Counted from the stretch's first letter, positions 26,285 to 34,432 are shown. The stretch: 35,489 bases of DNA from Ruminiclostridium sp. (GCA_017465545.1 JAFTVY010000076.1:1-35489), one strand, 5' to 3'. The notes: generated by a model from the letters alone, not told the origin. Numbers and translations are program-made.

Positions 26285-29200
26285 TTATTCCATTACAAGA
26301 GGAGTCATATCTCCGAAAAGCTGTTTTTGTAATTCATAAGACATACCTGGGTTTGCTTTTAAGATTCTGTACGCTCTTTCTATATAAGACAGCACGTCCA
26401 CGTTATCATAAAGCTTTTTATCCGTCTTGCCCTCTACTATGCTGTCAACTGCTCTCGCACAATGGGTATAGAAATCAGTTTCATAGGTAGCTGTAAAAGC
26501 ACGGTTCTTGACACCTGACTGCTCGGATATGAATTTATCACTGTAATTTATCACGTAACAGTCTGTGATTGCTGTAAATTCTGCCTCCGCCAGCTTTATG
26601 AGTCTGTTCTTTTCCTGAGTCCTGCTATCCTCAAAGGGGCAGACTACGTCGGAATTATCAAGATAGTTCGCATTGAGGGTGATAGTTGAAAGAATGATAT
26701 TCTTGCCATACTTTTCGGTAAGGAAATCAGCAAGCTTCTTTACACATTCCCTGACGTATTCATCCGTAACGCTGCCCTTTTCATAAGGCAGAAGCTGTTC
26801 ATCCCCGGCTAAAAACTCTTTAAATATTCTTGTAGTCTCACATCTTGGCGTATATGCAAAATAAGTGTCACCGTGGGCATATATCGGTCTTATTATCTCA
26901 TTGAAATCGACGAGTATCCAGTCGGACGGCTTACTTATCTTATCAAAGCGCTTTTTAGAAAGCTCCTTATAAAACAGAGAGCCCGTATCAATATAGCTGT
27001 AGTCAACGTCAACAGGCTCACAGAAGGCAGTCAGCACCGAACAATCAACGATACTTTTACCCTCAGCCGCAACAACACATTCGCCAAGCACCTCCTTAAG
27101 ATTGGTACCTCCCAGCGAATCAACGACAACAGGTCTGTTCTTCTTATAATATTCCGAAACAAGCATAGCTACCGCCGTATTGTTTTTGCCGGAAATCATA
27201 AGCTGTGCGCATTTCAGGTAGAAATCAAGATTTCTTGTATCAAGGCTACAGCGAGGAATTACGCCCTCCTTATCGAAATAATCCGAAAGAACCTGTGCTA
27301 AAAGATTTTTCGCATACAGATCAAGTCTGATTATTTCCTCAATATCCTTGTTATCAAGCTTTCCTCGTATCAGGCTGTAAATTGCACCACACACTCTGCG
27401 AAGAGTCTTATTTTCACCGAAATCATAGGTGCTTATAAGCTCTGAAAGACTTAAAGGTGCATTTTTCTTCATATTCTGAAGATCGTCAAAATGGGCACCT
27501 ATAAAATCGGAGCTTAGCTTTGAAATGATAATATCCGCCGCCACGTTAGAGCCGAAGAAGAAGCTGTCACAATCTGATTTCTTGATAGCGTCAAAACGCT
27601 CGCCCACCATAGAAAGCCACAGTCTGCTGTTTTTCTGCATGGTGTAGCTCTGTGACAGATAATCGTTCTGTGCAACGCTTATTGCCGCTTCTGAGATATT
27701 CTGTGCAAATCTGCGGTCACGGTTTACCGAGAAGCTTGCACCGTTTGAATTGACATAGCCCGGATAATACCCTGAAACGTCAATCACCACAGGATTCACC
27801 ATTCTGATAAAATAGCATTCCATATCAAATAACAGCTTGCTGTCAAGCGCAGTATCGTCGTTTCTTATAAATCTTCCGTTCCTGTAATACAGCTTAGGAT
27901 CTGTCACCTTAACAAGGATTATCCTTTTTTTATCGTAAACGGATTTTATAGTTTCGATATATTTATCAAGAAGCGGCTTCCATACTTTGTCGTCCTTTAT
28001 ATCAACAAGCTTCAGTCTGCTCTCGTTTTCCTCAAAAAAGCGGGATTGTCTGAAGGCTCTACCTCCTGAATACAGAACTCCGTCAAGCTCATAGTGAGGT
28101 GTTGTCACGGTATAATAGAAGTCCAGTATCAGTGCATCCTTTTTGTTATCCTCAAGATATTCCCTGAAATTCTTCGTAAGGTTCCAGTATAGGGGTGTGA
28201 CACCGTCACGGTACATTCCCTCTTCTACCTCTATTCTGTCACCGCACAATGCAAGCTGAGATATAAAAAGGTGTGAACGATCTGTGATAACCTCATCGTT
28301 GTCCTTAAAAAGCTCGGAGATCAGAGGTGATCCGTTAAGTGCAAAGCTTACGTTCTGACGTGGCTTCTGGTATCTTGCATAGGTTATCTTGTCACCAAGG
28401 GCGTCTCTGACCATATTTGTAAATCTGCTGTAATCGGAATTACCGAAGCTTGTACGATTCGCTTCTGTGAGTACAAGCGCATGGCGCATAGAGGAGCCTC
28501 TTGTCATAGCATATGGAATATATCCTGTAAAATCGTTTCTTACCTTGCCGGTCTTTCCATCTCTGACAAGTCGCAGGCACAAAAGCGCACCTATATCCTC
28601 AAATTTTGTAACAGCTTTTCCCGGGGTTACAGAGCCTATGGAGTATGCAACGCTGACGTTTCTGCCGTCCTTTGCTGTTATTACGTCATACTCGCAGAGA
28701 GTACCCAGTCCGCATCCGACGATAAAATCCGCACCATATTCGGCAAGCTTTGTCGCATATTTTCTCCAGCCTGCTTTTACTACGGGTGTGTGACGTTCCT
28801 TCCAGTTGCAGTAAACTATTACAAACTCCGCGCCCTGGCTTTTTGCCGTACTGATAGCCTGGGATATATCAAGCTCGATCGTTGTGCTGAAGAACGCCAC
28901 CTTTATATTCTTTATATCTACAATTCTGAACTGTTTTCCAAAGGCTTCCGAAGCACCTGACGAGAAAACGGAAAAAGGATAGTCGGAAAGTATTTTTGGT
29001 GCCTTTCTTGCAAGCTTGCCGCTAAGAGCTACCGAATCAAGCCCTGCCTGACACAGGGTGTCAAGAATAGCGGAAGGACAATTGTTCACCTTTTCGTTTT
29101 CGTAGGTATAGTCCTTATCGTCATTCACGTCGGTATCAAGTGCCGCCACGGAAAAATCCGATGAACGGAAGACTTCGCCAAGGGACGACATAACGTAATC

Positions 29201-29974
29201 AAAGCCGAAGCCTCTCACCATAGCGTCGTGCTGTGTAGCGGCACAGGTAGAAATATCACCGCCGAGCATAATAAGGCATTTGTGGTTTTCATCCTGAAGC
29301 ACGCCCTGCTTCAGCGCATATCTGCCCGACGTATTACCTGCAGTATCCTTTGCGAAGCGTTCTATTTTTCTGTCTATCGCAGTCTGTACGTCGGATGTCG
29401 CCGCATCAAGCTGAATCTCCGCATACTCGCCGGCGTTACTGATTTTTTCGGTATGATTTATAATCTTGAAGCTACGCACTTTAAAGCGTACTTTACCCGT
29501 AATACCGGTTACGTCTACTCTGCAATCCCTTGCTCCGCTGTACTGTAAAAAGGTGTATTTATCATTACAATCCTTATCGATATAAATCTTATATCCGTCA
29601 GCATCAGAATCATCTACCCAGCAGAGTATTACAGAGCTTTCCCCTCCCTTGCTTACAACAAGATTACGGGGTGTTTTCATAGGACAAAGAGAAACTATCT
29701 GGGATTCTGCAAAATAATTGTCAGGACCATCAGCAATTCTGAACGCCTTTATTTTATAGTCTACAACAATACCGTTGCGGCAATTTGTAAATACCGCTCT
29801 TGTTCTGTTGGTGTTTATCTGTCCTATAAAGTGATTTTTGCCGTGTGCCGAGGAAAAAACACGATAGCCGTCAGCATAAGGAACCTTTTCCCAGGTCAGC
29901 GAAACTGTGTTTTCAGCTGTTCCGGTTTCAATGGGGAACTTGGGCTGACTTTCACATAATTGTTTAAAATTCAT
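26285..29974 (-). CDS. Very large Fn3-like / CapA-like / double DUF6270-like protein
   Basis: A 1229-residue protein with no signal peptide or TM helix. Domains by pattern: two fibronectin-III-like modules (about 21-97 and 101-190, each with W-x-D/E...GY motifs such as ADGYRVFSS and ADGYKIYID); a CapA-like metallophosphatase-fold domain (about 230-505), with IMLGGDIST, GLDSVALSG, FVIVYCNWKERHTPV, GADFIVGCG and VAYSIGSVT; and two SGNH/DUF6270-like modules (about 540-775 and 945-1190), each with a central LILDFYYTV or ILVDFNEII strand. CapA proteins serve poly-gamma-glutamate or capsule synthesis, and DUF6270 proteins occur in surface-polymer loci. The CapA metal-site signatures (NNH, HWG, GHHPH) are not preserved, so it is probably not a standard hydrolase. 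It lies 26 bases after the toroid gene. Domain edges are estimates. Confidence 0.7.
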   Translation of the reverse strand: MNFKQLCESQPKFPIETGTAENTVSLTWEKVPYADGYRVFSSAHGKNHFIGQINTNRTRAVFTNCRNGIVVDYKIKAFRIADGPDNYFAESQIVSLCPMKTPRNLVVSKGGESSVILCWVDDSDADGYKIYIDKDCNDKYTFLQYSGARDCRVDVTGITGKVRFKVRSFKIINHTEKISNAGEYAEIQLDAATSDVQTAIDRKIERFAKDTAGNTSGRYALKQGVLQDENHKCLIMLGGDISTCAATQHDAMVRGFGFDYVMSSLGEVFRSSDFSVAALDTDVNDDKDYTYENEKVNNCPSAILDTLCQAGLDSVALSGKLARKAPKILSDYPFSVFSSGASEAFGKQFRIVDIKNIKVAFFSTTIELDISQAISTAKSQGAEFVIVYCNWKERHTPVVKAGWRKYATKLAEYGADFIVGCGLGTLCEYDVITAKDGRNVSVAYSIGSVTPGKAVTKFEDIGALLCLRLVRDGKTGKVRNDFTGYIPYAMTRGSSMRHALVLTEANRTSFGNSDYSRFTNMVRDALGDKITYARYQKPRQNVSFALNGSPLISELFKDNDEVITDRSHLFISQLALCGDRIEVEEGMYRDGVTPLYWNLTKNFREYLEDNKKDALILDFYYTVTTPHYELDGVLYSGGRAFRQSRFFEENESRLKLVDIKDDKVWKPLLDKYIETIKSVYDKKRIILVKVTDPKLYYRNGRFIRNDDTALDSKLLFDMECYFIRMVNPVVIDVSGYYPGYVNSNGASFSVNRDRRFAQNISEAAISVAQNDYLSQSYTMQKNSRLWLSMVGERFDAIKKSDCDSFFFGSNVAADIIISKLSSDFIGAHFDDLQNMKKNAPLSLSELISTYDFGENKTLRRVCGAIYSLIRGKLDNKDIEEIIRLDLYAKNLLAQVLSDYFDKEGVIPRCSLDTRNLDFYLKCAQLMISGKNNTAVAMLVSEYYKKNRPVVVDSLGGTNLKEVLGECVVAAEGKSIVDCSVLTAFCEPVDVDYSYIDTGSLFYKELSKKRFDKISKPSDWILVDFNEIIRPIYAHGDTYFAYTPRCETTRIFKEFLAGDEQLLPYEKGSVTDEYVRECVKKLADFLTEKYGKNIILSTITLNANYLDNSDVVCPFEDSRTQEKNRLIKLAEAEFTAITDCYVINYSDKFISEQSGVKNRAFTATYETDFYTHCARAVDSIVEGKTDKKLYDNVDVLSYIERAYRILKANPGMSYELQKQLFGDMTPLVME

Positions 29975-30000
29975 ATAAAATCTCTCCCTTGACTACGGAG

Positions 30001-31785
30001 TCAAATATTGTTGAGAATCCAGTTCACAAAGGATGCTCTTTCCGCATCAGCAGATATAACCGAGGGCTTTACAACAGGCTTGTTCAGTATTTCGTCATAG
30101 CACTCCTGAAGCTCGTCAAAATGCTTGTAGAAGTGATAATAACCGCCTATGTAATGCTGTACGTCGTCTATTCTGATACGGTAGCTGTCGTGTCTTACGC
30201 AGAAGGTTTCAGCTACTCCGAGCGGATTCTTCATATACATCGCAAATTCAGGATACAGATAACCGTTGAGCATATAATGAGCTCTTCTGTAAATGGTTCT
30301 GATAAACGCTTCCTTATTGAATTTCTGCATATAGGAAGCACGGAGCTTATTCTTCTCTACTCGCTCATACAATTCATATGCCGCCATAAGAAGCTCTAAG
30401 AAGGTGTGGAAGGTAGTATCCTGATTGAAAATTCTCGTCAGATTCTCGTTAGCGTTACGAAGTCCGAAATTGAGATACCTTTCCTGCGGATCGTACATCG
30501 TGACCTCGTTTACGGAATAGGCTATCCAGTGATCGCAGAAACGGGTATAATCATTCTCAATGAAATAATCCAGTGCCTTTTTAGCACCATTCAAAAATCT
30601 TTCATCACCGGTTACGCTGTAAGCACGGGCGAGAGCAAAGGTTGCTTCTCCATCGTAATATACGATTCTGTCTCTTTCCTTACGGCTGTAATCGGGATAA
30701 TTCAGTACGTGATAATAGCTTCCGTCTGCCTCCTGACTATCCAGTATGGAATTGGCAATCTTTCTGATAAGCTCTGTGTACTTATCGCTTCCGAAAACCT
30801 TCATATAAGTTGATAGGGTAATGATAACCACCGCATTGCCGCCTATCTTCACCTCGTCGGCTTTTCTTTCGATAAGATAAGCGTGATTTTCATCAGGGCT
30901 TTCGATACTATCCAGCATATAGCCTATAGCACTTTCTATTTTAGGAATGAGCGCTTCATCACGGGTGGTATCATACTGCATTATAACGCTCCATATAGTA
31001 CCTGCGTGACGAAGGATATTATAGGTAACGAAATGGAAGTCTGTAACGGGATTCACACCATAGTCAAATCTTCCGTTTTCATCAATAGCATTAGCAAGAT
31101 ATACGGAGGATTTTCTGATTACTCTGCCTATATCTTCCTTCTTCAGCTCACCTATCAATCTTCTTCCGTAATTTTCATCATCGGGATACAGCTTGCTGGT
31201 CTTCATATCTTCATCGCAGATATATCCGACCGTTGTAAACTCTATAACGCTCTCAGGTATAGATCTGAATCTGTCGTTTCCGATTTCGCTGAAATAATCT
31301 CTGATTTTGGCAACGTTGAGCTGATAGGATCTGTAATCTATCAGGCCACCGCAATTGAGCTGTGCTTCAAGAAGAGCCGTGTCAAAGTCCACGTCGAAGC
31401 TGACGCCCTTCTTAAAGAAATACTCTCTCGTCTCCTTTATCTGAGCCAGAAAGCTTTTATACGGAACTATCCTGCTGTAATTTACAAAATCAGCTTTAAG
31501 CCACAGCGTATCTACCTCGTTTTCAGTAACGAAGCTCCTTGCTTTTTCGCAGGCTTTTTCAAAGGCGTCGGAAATATCATATTCCGCCGCAGAAAAAACC
31601 CTTGCACGGAACGTACCGTCTGTAACCGAGATAAAGCAAACCACCTTTGAAAAAAGCGTACCTGCCGTATAATCTGTTACAGCAGATAAAATATATGGAT
31701 CTCCCTTGATAAATTTCTTCAGTGCGGATTTCTTTTTTCCGAAGCTGTCAGAAACGGGATTAAGCTTTGTTTTAGTTTTAGCCAA
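30001..31785 (-). CDS. Six-hairpin (alpha/alpha) toroid protein of unknown function
   Basis: A 594-residue cytoplasmic-looking protein. The first about 200 residues form an alpha/beta region that I cannot name. From about 215 to 490 come repeated helical hairpins of the (alpha/alpha)6 toroid kind, seen in GlcNAc 2-epimerases, glucuronyl C5-epimerases and several glycoside hydrolases: NPVTDFHFVTYNILRHAGTI, GGNAVVIITLSTYM, SILDSQEADGSYYHVLNY, VYYDGEATFALARAYSVTGD and FLNGAKKALDYFIEND. A carbohydrate substrate is therefore likely, but the activity is not known. The start is TTG 31785 with AGGAGG 9 bases upstream; the GTG at 31806 contains that site. It heads a two-gene operon with the CapA/DUF6270-like gene under a near-perfect promoter. 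Confidence 0.72.
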   Translation of the reverse strand: MAKTKTKLNPVSDSFGKKKSALKKFIKGDPYILSAVTDYTAGTLFSKVVCFISVTDGTFRARVFSAAEYDISDAFEKACEKARSFVTENEVDTLWLKADFVNYSRIVPYKSFLAQIKETREYFFKKGVSFDVDFDTALLEAQLNCGGLIDYRSYQLNVAKIRDYFSEIGNDRFRSIPESVIEFTTVGYICDEDMKTSKLYPDDENYGRRLIGELKKEDIGRVIRKSSVYLANAIDENGRFDYGVNPVTDFHFVTYNILRHAGTIWSVIMQYDTTRDEALIPKIESAIGYMLDSIESPDENHAYLIERKADEVKIGGNAVVIITLSTYMKVFGSDKYTELIRKIANSILDSQEADGSYYHVLNYPDYSRKERDRIVYYDGEATFALARAYSVTGDERFLNGAKKALDYFIENDYTRFCDHWIAYSVNEVTMYDPQERYLNFGLRNANENLTRIFNQDTTFHTFLELLMAAYELYERVEKNKLRASYMQKFNKEAFIRTIYRRAHYMLNGYLYPEFAMYMKNPLGVAETFCVRHDSYRIRIDDVQHYIGGYYHFYKHFDELQECYDEILNKPVVKPSVISADAERASFVNWILNNI

Positions 31786-31842
31786 ATGAATCAGCCTCCT
31801 GTCCACCGGACGTACTGCCGAATGATATATGTATACATCTTA

Positions 31843-31871
31843 ATTATATCAGATTTTTAAAAAATTGTCAA
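31843..31871 (-). promoter_or_regulatory. Strong sigma-A promoter of the toroid/CapA-like operon
   Basis: On the - strand a consensus -35 box TTGACA (31866-31871), exactly 17 bases, and a consensus -10 box TATAAT (31843-31848). The leader of about 50 bases has a small GTCC/GGAC hairpin just before AGGAGG. Confidence 0.88.
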
Positions 31872-31891
31872 CGAAACAGCGTAGATACTGC

Positions 31892-31920
31892 TTGAAAATT
31901 TAATCAGTTAGTGCTATACT
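31892..31920 (+). promoter_or_regulatory. Sigma-A promoter of nadA
   Basis: A -35 box TTGAAA (31892-31897), a 17-base spacer and a -10 box TATACT (31915-31920), about 35 bases before the ATG. It is back to back with the strong - strand promoter, their -35 boxes about 20 bases apart. Confidence 0.78.
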
Positions 31921-31954
31921 ATATATCAGATAAAAATGCTTTCAGGAAAGGTAA

Positions 31955-32875
31955 ATGAAATCAATGATTAAAAATATACAGGAAGAAATACTGAAGCTCA
32001 AAAAGGAAAAGAATTGTTGTATCTTAGCTCACAGCTACGTGGCAAAGGAAATAACCGAGATCGCAGACTTTGTCGGCGACAGCTTTCAGCTCTCTGCCGC
32101 CGCTGAAAAAGTAGACAACGAAATGATTCTGTTCTGTGGCGTTCATTTTATGGCAGAAACGGCAAAGCTTCTCTCTCCCGATAAAAAGGTAGTTCTCGCC
32201 GCTCCTCACGCAGGCTGTCCTATGGCGGAGCAGTTTACTCCCGAAGAGGTAGAAGCCTTCAGAAAAGAGCATCCCGATTTTGCAGTAGTTTCCTATATAA
32301 ATACTACAGCGGCTCTTAAATGTGTCACAGATGTGTGTGTTACCTCTGCATCGGCTCTCAACGTAGTCGGAAATATGAAAGAGCAGAACATTCTCTTTAT
32401 CCCTGATATAAATCTCGGTAGCTACGTAAAGGAGAACTTCCCTGAAAAGAATATCATATTGTGGAACGGCGGTTGTCCCATTCACGGAAGAATGACCGCA
32501 GAGGATGCAAGGAAGGCGAAGTCTCTTCACCCTGATGCACTTTTACTGGTTCACCCTGAATGCCCTCCCGAAGTATGCAAGGAAGCTGACTACATAGGCT
32601 CTACGGGTGGAATTATGAAATACGTGGACGAGCATGAGCATAAGGAGTACATAATAGGAACAGAGATAAGCATAGCAGAACTGCTTTCCTACAAGTACCC
32701 TGACAGAAGCTTCTATCCTATGCATAAAGGTCTTATCTGTCCCGATATGAAGGAGACCACGCTTATGGACGTTTACAAGGCTCTTACAGGCACAGGCGGA
32801 CTTGAAATTGAAATGAGCAAGGAATATATTGATAAGGCATCAGGCTGTATCAGAAGAATGCTGGAGCTTAACTGA
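31955..32875 (+). CDS. nadA: Quinolinate synthase NadA
   Basis: A 306-residue [4Fe-4S] enzyme that condenses iminoaspartate with dihydroxyacetone phosphate to quinolinate, the second step of de novo NAD synthesis. The three cluster cysteines are in place: Cys61 (FCGVHFMAETAKLL), Cys174 (WNGGCPIHGRM) and Cys262 (ICPDMKETTL). The first substrate-site motif is AHSYVAKEITEIADFVGDS, with further conserved VSYINTTAALK and LVHPECPPEV. Length is that of the short, core form. ATG start with AGGAAAGG upstream. The partner genes nadB and nadC are not next to it, so the NAD pathway is split here. Followed by a small gene with a sequestered ribosome-binding site. Confidence 0.96.
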   Translation: MKSMIKNIQEEILKLKKEKNCCILAHSYVAKEITEIADFVGDSFQLSAAAEKVDNEMILFCGVHFMAETAKLLSPDKKVVLAAPHAGCPMAEQFTPEEVEAFRKEHPDFAVVSYINTTAALKCVTDVCVTSASALNVVGNMKEQNILFIPDINLGSYVKENFPEKNIILWNGGCPIHGRMTAEDARKAKSLHPDALLLVHPECPPEVCKEADYIGSTGGIMKYVDEHEHKEYIIGTEISIAELLSYKYPDRSFYPMHKGLICPDMKETTLMDVYKALTGTGGLEIEMSKEYIDKASGCIRRMLELN

Positions 32876-32883
32876 GTAATAAA

Positions 32884-32933
32884 AGACCTTCCCTCTTCAT
32901 ACATTTTAAAAATGTATTTTAAAGGGAAGGTTT
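32884..32933 (+). promoter_or_regulatory. Hairpin burying the ribosome-binding site of the small gene
   Basis: The outer stem pairs 32884-32894 with 32923-32933 (9 Watson-Crick pairs in the core), and an inner 8-base hairpin (32899-32906 with 32910-32917) fills the loop. The right arm contains AGGGAAGG, the only ribosome-binding site of the gene starting at 32938. It could hide that site, act as a weak nadA terminator (few T follow), or both. Confidence 0.72.
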
Positions 32934-32937
32934 AATT

Positions 32938-33201
32938 ATGCTTGAATTTCTGAAAAAGAAAAAGAAAGAAAACTTACAAAGCAAAAAGCTTGACGACTAT
33001 ATTACCCGTATGCAGTACATACAAAGCCGTCTCGAAAAGGTCAGACAGCTATTCAACAACGAAACGGATCCTGAAAGAACAGAAGCCTTTATCTACGAAG
33101 AAAAGGCACTTATGATAAGGCTTGATCATCTGATAAAATCCGCCAAAGAGGATGGAATTTCCATCGATGCCTTTTATAACAAGCAGGATTCAGACCTCTG
33201 A
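32938..33201 (+). CDS. Small charged helical protein, hypothetical
   Basis: An 87-residue soluble protein, not recognised. A basic N-terminus (LEFLKKKKKENLQSKKLDD) leads into two predicted helices: YITRMQYIQSRLEKVRQLF (about 21-39) and AFIYEEKALMIRLDHLIKSA (about 50-69). It probably forms a coiled-coil hairpin. AGGGAAGG is 7 bases before the ATG but lies in a hairpin. Its 3' end overlaps the convergent DNA glycosylase gene by 12 bases. It is preceded closely by nadA and may be in its transcript. Confidence 0.72.
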   Translation: MLEFLKKKKKENLQSKKLDDYITRMQYIQSRLEKVRQLFNNETDPERTEAFIYEEKALMIRLDHLIKSAKEDGISIDAFYNKQDSDL

Positions 33202-33672
33202 TATAAGCCTTTTCCATTCGGATATGAGCTTTTCAAGTGACCAGGCGGCATTAGCGGGACTGGTAGAAGGGAGCTTTACAGCGGCAATCCCGGTTTTATC
33301 AAGGCACAGCTTATTATATAAGGTATAAGAAAGATTTCCATTTGTAAAAACCCTTGTTACCCTGCTACCTTCAAGAATCTGCGATAAATCATTAGGCACG
33401 GCATTTTTTACAGAGCTGTCGGACGAGCCTGTTATCTCGCAGGAACGTATAACGTCCCACACAGCTATATTATTTTCCAGCAGAAACTTTTTCTTTTCTT
33501 TTACTGTCTGTGGACATTCGCTGTCAAAAACAGCCGATATGACCTTCCAGAAGCGGTTCTGCGGATGTGCGTAAAAAAACTGAGCTTCTCTTGATTTTAC
33601 CGACGGGAATGAACCTAAAATCAGTATTCTGCTGTTTTCATCGAAAACGGGCGGTATATTATGGTACGTCAT
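33190..33672 (-). CDS. DNA-deoxyinosine (hypoxanthine) glycosylase, UDG superfamily
   Basis: A 160-residue base-excision-repair enzyme of the uracil-DNA-glycosylase superfamily, in the group that removes hypoxanthine formed when adenine deaminates. Motifs: ILILGSFPSVKSREAQFFY (about 16-34), HPQNRFWKVISAVF (about 36-49), NNIAVWDVIRSCEITGSSD (about 66-84) and the C-terminal PSTSPANAAWS (about 134-144). Length is normal. ATG start with GAGGTG upstream, and its own promoter. It is convergent with the small gene and overlaps its end by 12 bases, so no terminator lies between them. Confidence 0.88.
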   Translation of the reverse strand: MTYHNIPPVFDENSRILILGSFPSVKSREAQFFYAHPQNRFWKVISAVFDSECPQTVKEKKKFLLENNIAVWDVIRSCEITGSSDSSVKNAVPNDLSQILEGSRVTRVFTNGNLSYTLYNKLCLDKTGIAAVKLPSTSPANAAWSLEKLISEWKRLISEV

Positions 33673-33694
33673 TCTAACACCTCAATTCATTTAA

Positions 33695-33723
33695 ATTGTA
33701 CCACAAAAAGCACTGTAAATCAA
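33695..33723 (-). promoter_or_regulatory. Sigma-A promoter of the DNA glycosylase gene
   Basis: On the - strand a -35 box TTGATT (33718-33723), a 17-base spacer and a -10 box TACAAT (33695-33700), about 20 bases before the ATG. Confidence 0.75.
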
Positions 33724-33726
33724 GAA

Positions 33727-33916
33727 AAATTACGATGAAACAGCAAATCAGAAAACAGAGCAAATAAGAGAAAATAAAAGAGAAAACAAGAGATTACGGG
33801 ATATATTTGAATTCGGCAAATTTTTTTGAAATAGCAAACGAGAAAACGAGAGAAACAGAGAAAAACAAAGAGAAATACAGAGAAATATTGCTATATTTAA
33901 AAAAATTATAAAAAAC
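33727..33916 (+). repeat. Purine-rich region with phased GAGAAA repeats
   Basis: This stretch upstream of the rplM promoter holds no gene. It is strongly purine-biased on the + strand and carries seven GAGAAA elements, at 33768, 33780, 33840, 33850, 33858, 33870 and 33880. The last five are spaced 10, 8, 12 and 10 bases, close to the DNA helical repeat. An A/T-only stretch (about 33891-33913) follows and abuts the -35 box. Phased A-tracts bend DNA, and such a region can act as an UP-like element. The function is inferred. Confidence 0.7.
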
Positions 33917-33919
33917 CTA

Positions 33920-33948
33920 TTGACAAGTGGCATTCCTTCGTGTATAAT
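33920..33948 (+). promoter_or_regulatory. Strong sigma-A promoter of rplM-rpsI
   Basis: Consensus -35 TTGACA (33920-33925), exact 17-base spacer and consensus -10 TATAAT (33943-33948). The leader is about 37 bases, too short for an obvious ribosomal-protein autoregulatory fold. Confidence 0.92.
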
Positions 33949-33991
33949 ATGTAACGTTGCAAAAAAACATAAAATTCAGGAGGAGAAAAAA

Positions 33992-34420
33992 ATGTCAACT
34001 TATATGCCCAAAGCTGAAACTGTTGAACGTAAGTGGTATATTTTAGACGCAGCAGGCAAGCCCTTAGGCCGTGTTGCTGCAAAGGCTGCTCACATTCTCA
34101 GAGGCAAGCACAAGCCCACATTCGCACCTCACTGCGACTGCGGCGATCACGTAATCGTAATCAACTGCGAGAAGGCTATTCTCACAGGTAACAAGCTCGA
34201 AGACAAGTACTACAGATGGCACACAGGCTGGATCGGTGGACTCAAGGAAGTTCAGTACAGCAAGTTAATGGCTGAAAAGCCCGAAAAGGCTATGCAGCTC
34301 GCAATCGAAGGTATGCTTCCCCACAACTCACTCGGCCGTAAGGCTGCAACAAGAATGCGTCTTTACAGAGGTGCAGAACACAAGAATGCAGCACAGAAGC
34401 CCGAAGAATACAAATATTAA
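33992..34420 (+). CDS. rplM: 50S ribosomal protein L13
   Basis: A 142-residue early-assembly protein of the large ribosomal subunit. The N-terminal ERKWYILDAAGKPLGRVAAK, GDHVIVINCEKAILTGNK and the C-terminal VEGMLPHN-like IEGMLPHNSLGRKAATRMRL are diagnostic. Length is normal. The start is ATG 33992 with AGGAGGAG upstream; the frame upstream to 33920 overlaps the promoter and is not coding. It is cotranscribed with rpsI, 12 bases downstream, the usual pair in bacteria. Codon choice is of the highly expressed type (mostly AAG, CGT, GGT). Confidence 0.98.
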   Translation: MSTYMPKAETVERKWYILDAAGKPLGRVAAKAAHILRGKHKPTFAPHCDCGDHVIVINCEKAILTGNKLEDKYYRWHTGWIGGLKEVQYSKLMAEKPEKAMQLAIEGMLPHNSLGRKAATRMRLYRGAEHKNAAQKPEEYKY

Positions 34421-34432
34421 GGAGGGATAACA

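Noticed and set aside
30883-31650. 255-residue + strand reading frame
   Set aside because: It lies wholly antisense to the toroid gene, which has clear folds, a promoter and a ribosome-binding site. The + strand frame has no such signals.
33768-33885. CRISPR-like array
   Set aside because: The repeated unit is only six bases at 8-12-base spacing, with no spacers; phased A-tracts explain it better.
33748-33933. 61-residue - strand reading frame upstream of rplM
   Set aside because: It is the complement of the purine-rich repeat region, consists almost only of Phe, Leu, Ser and Ile, and runs over the rplM promoter. No ribosome-binding site is seen.
33949-33991. Ribosomal-protein L13 autoregulatory leader
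   Set aside because: The leader is about 37 A-rich bases with no stable fold.
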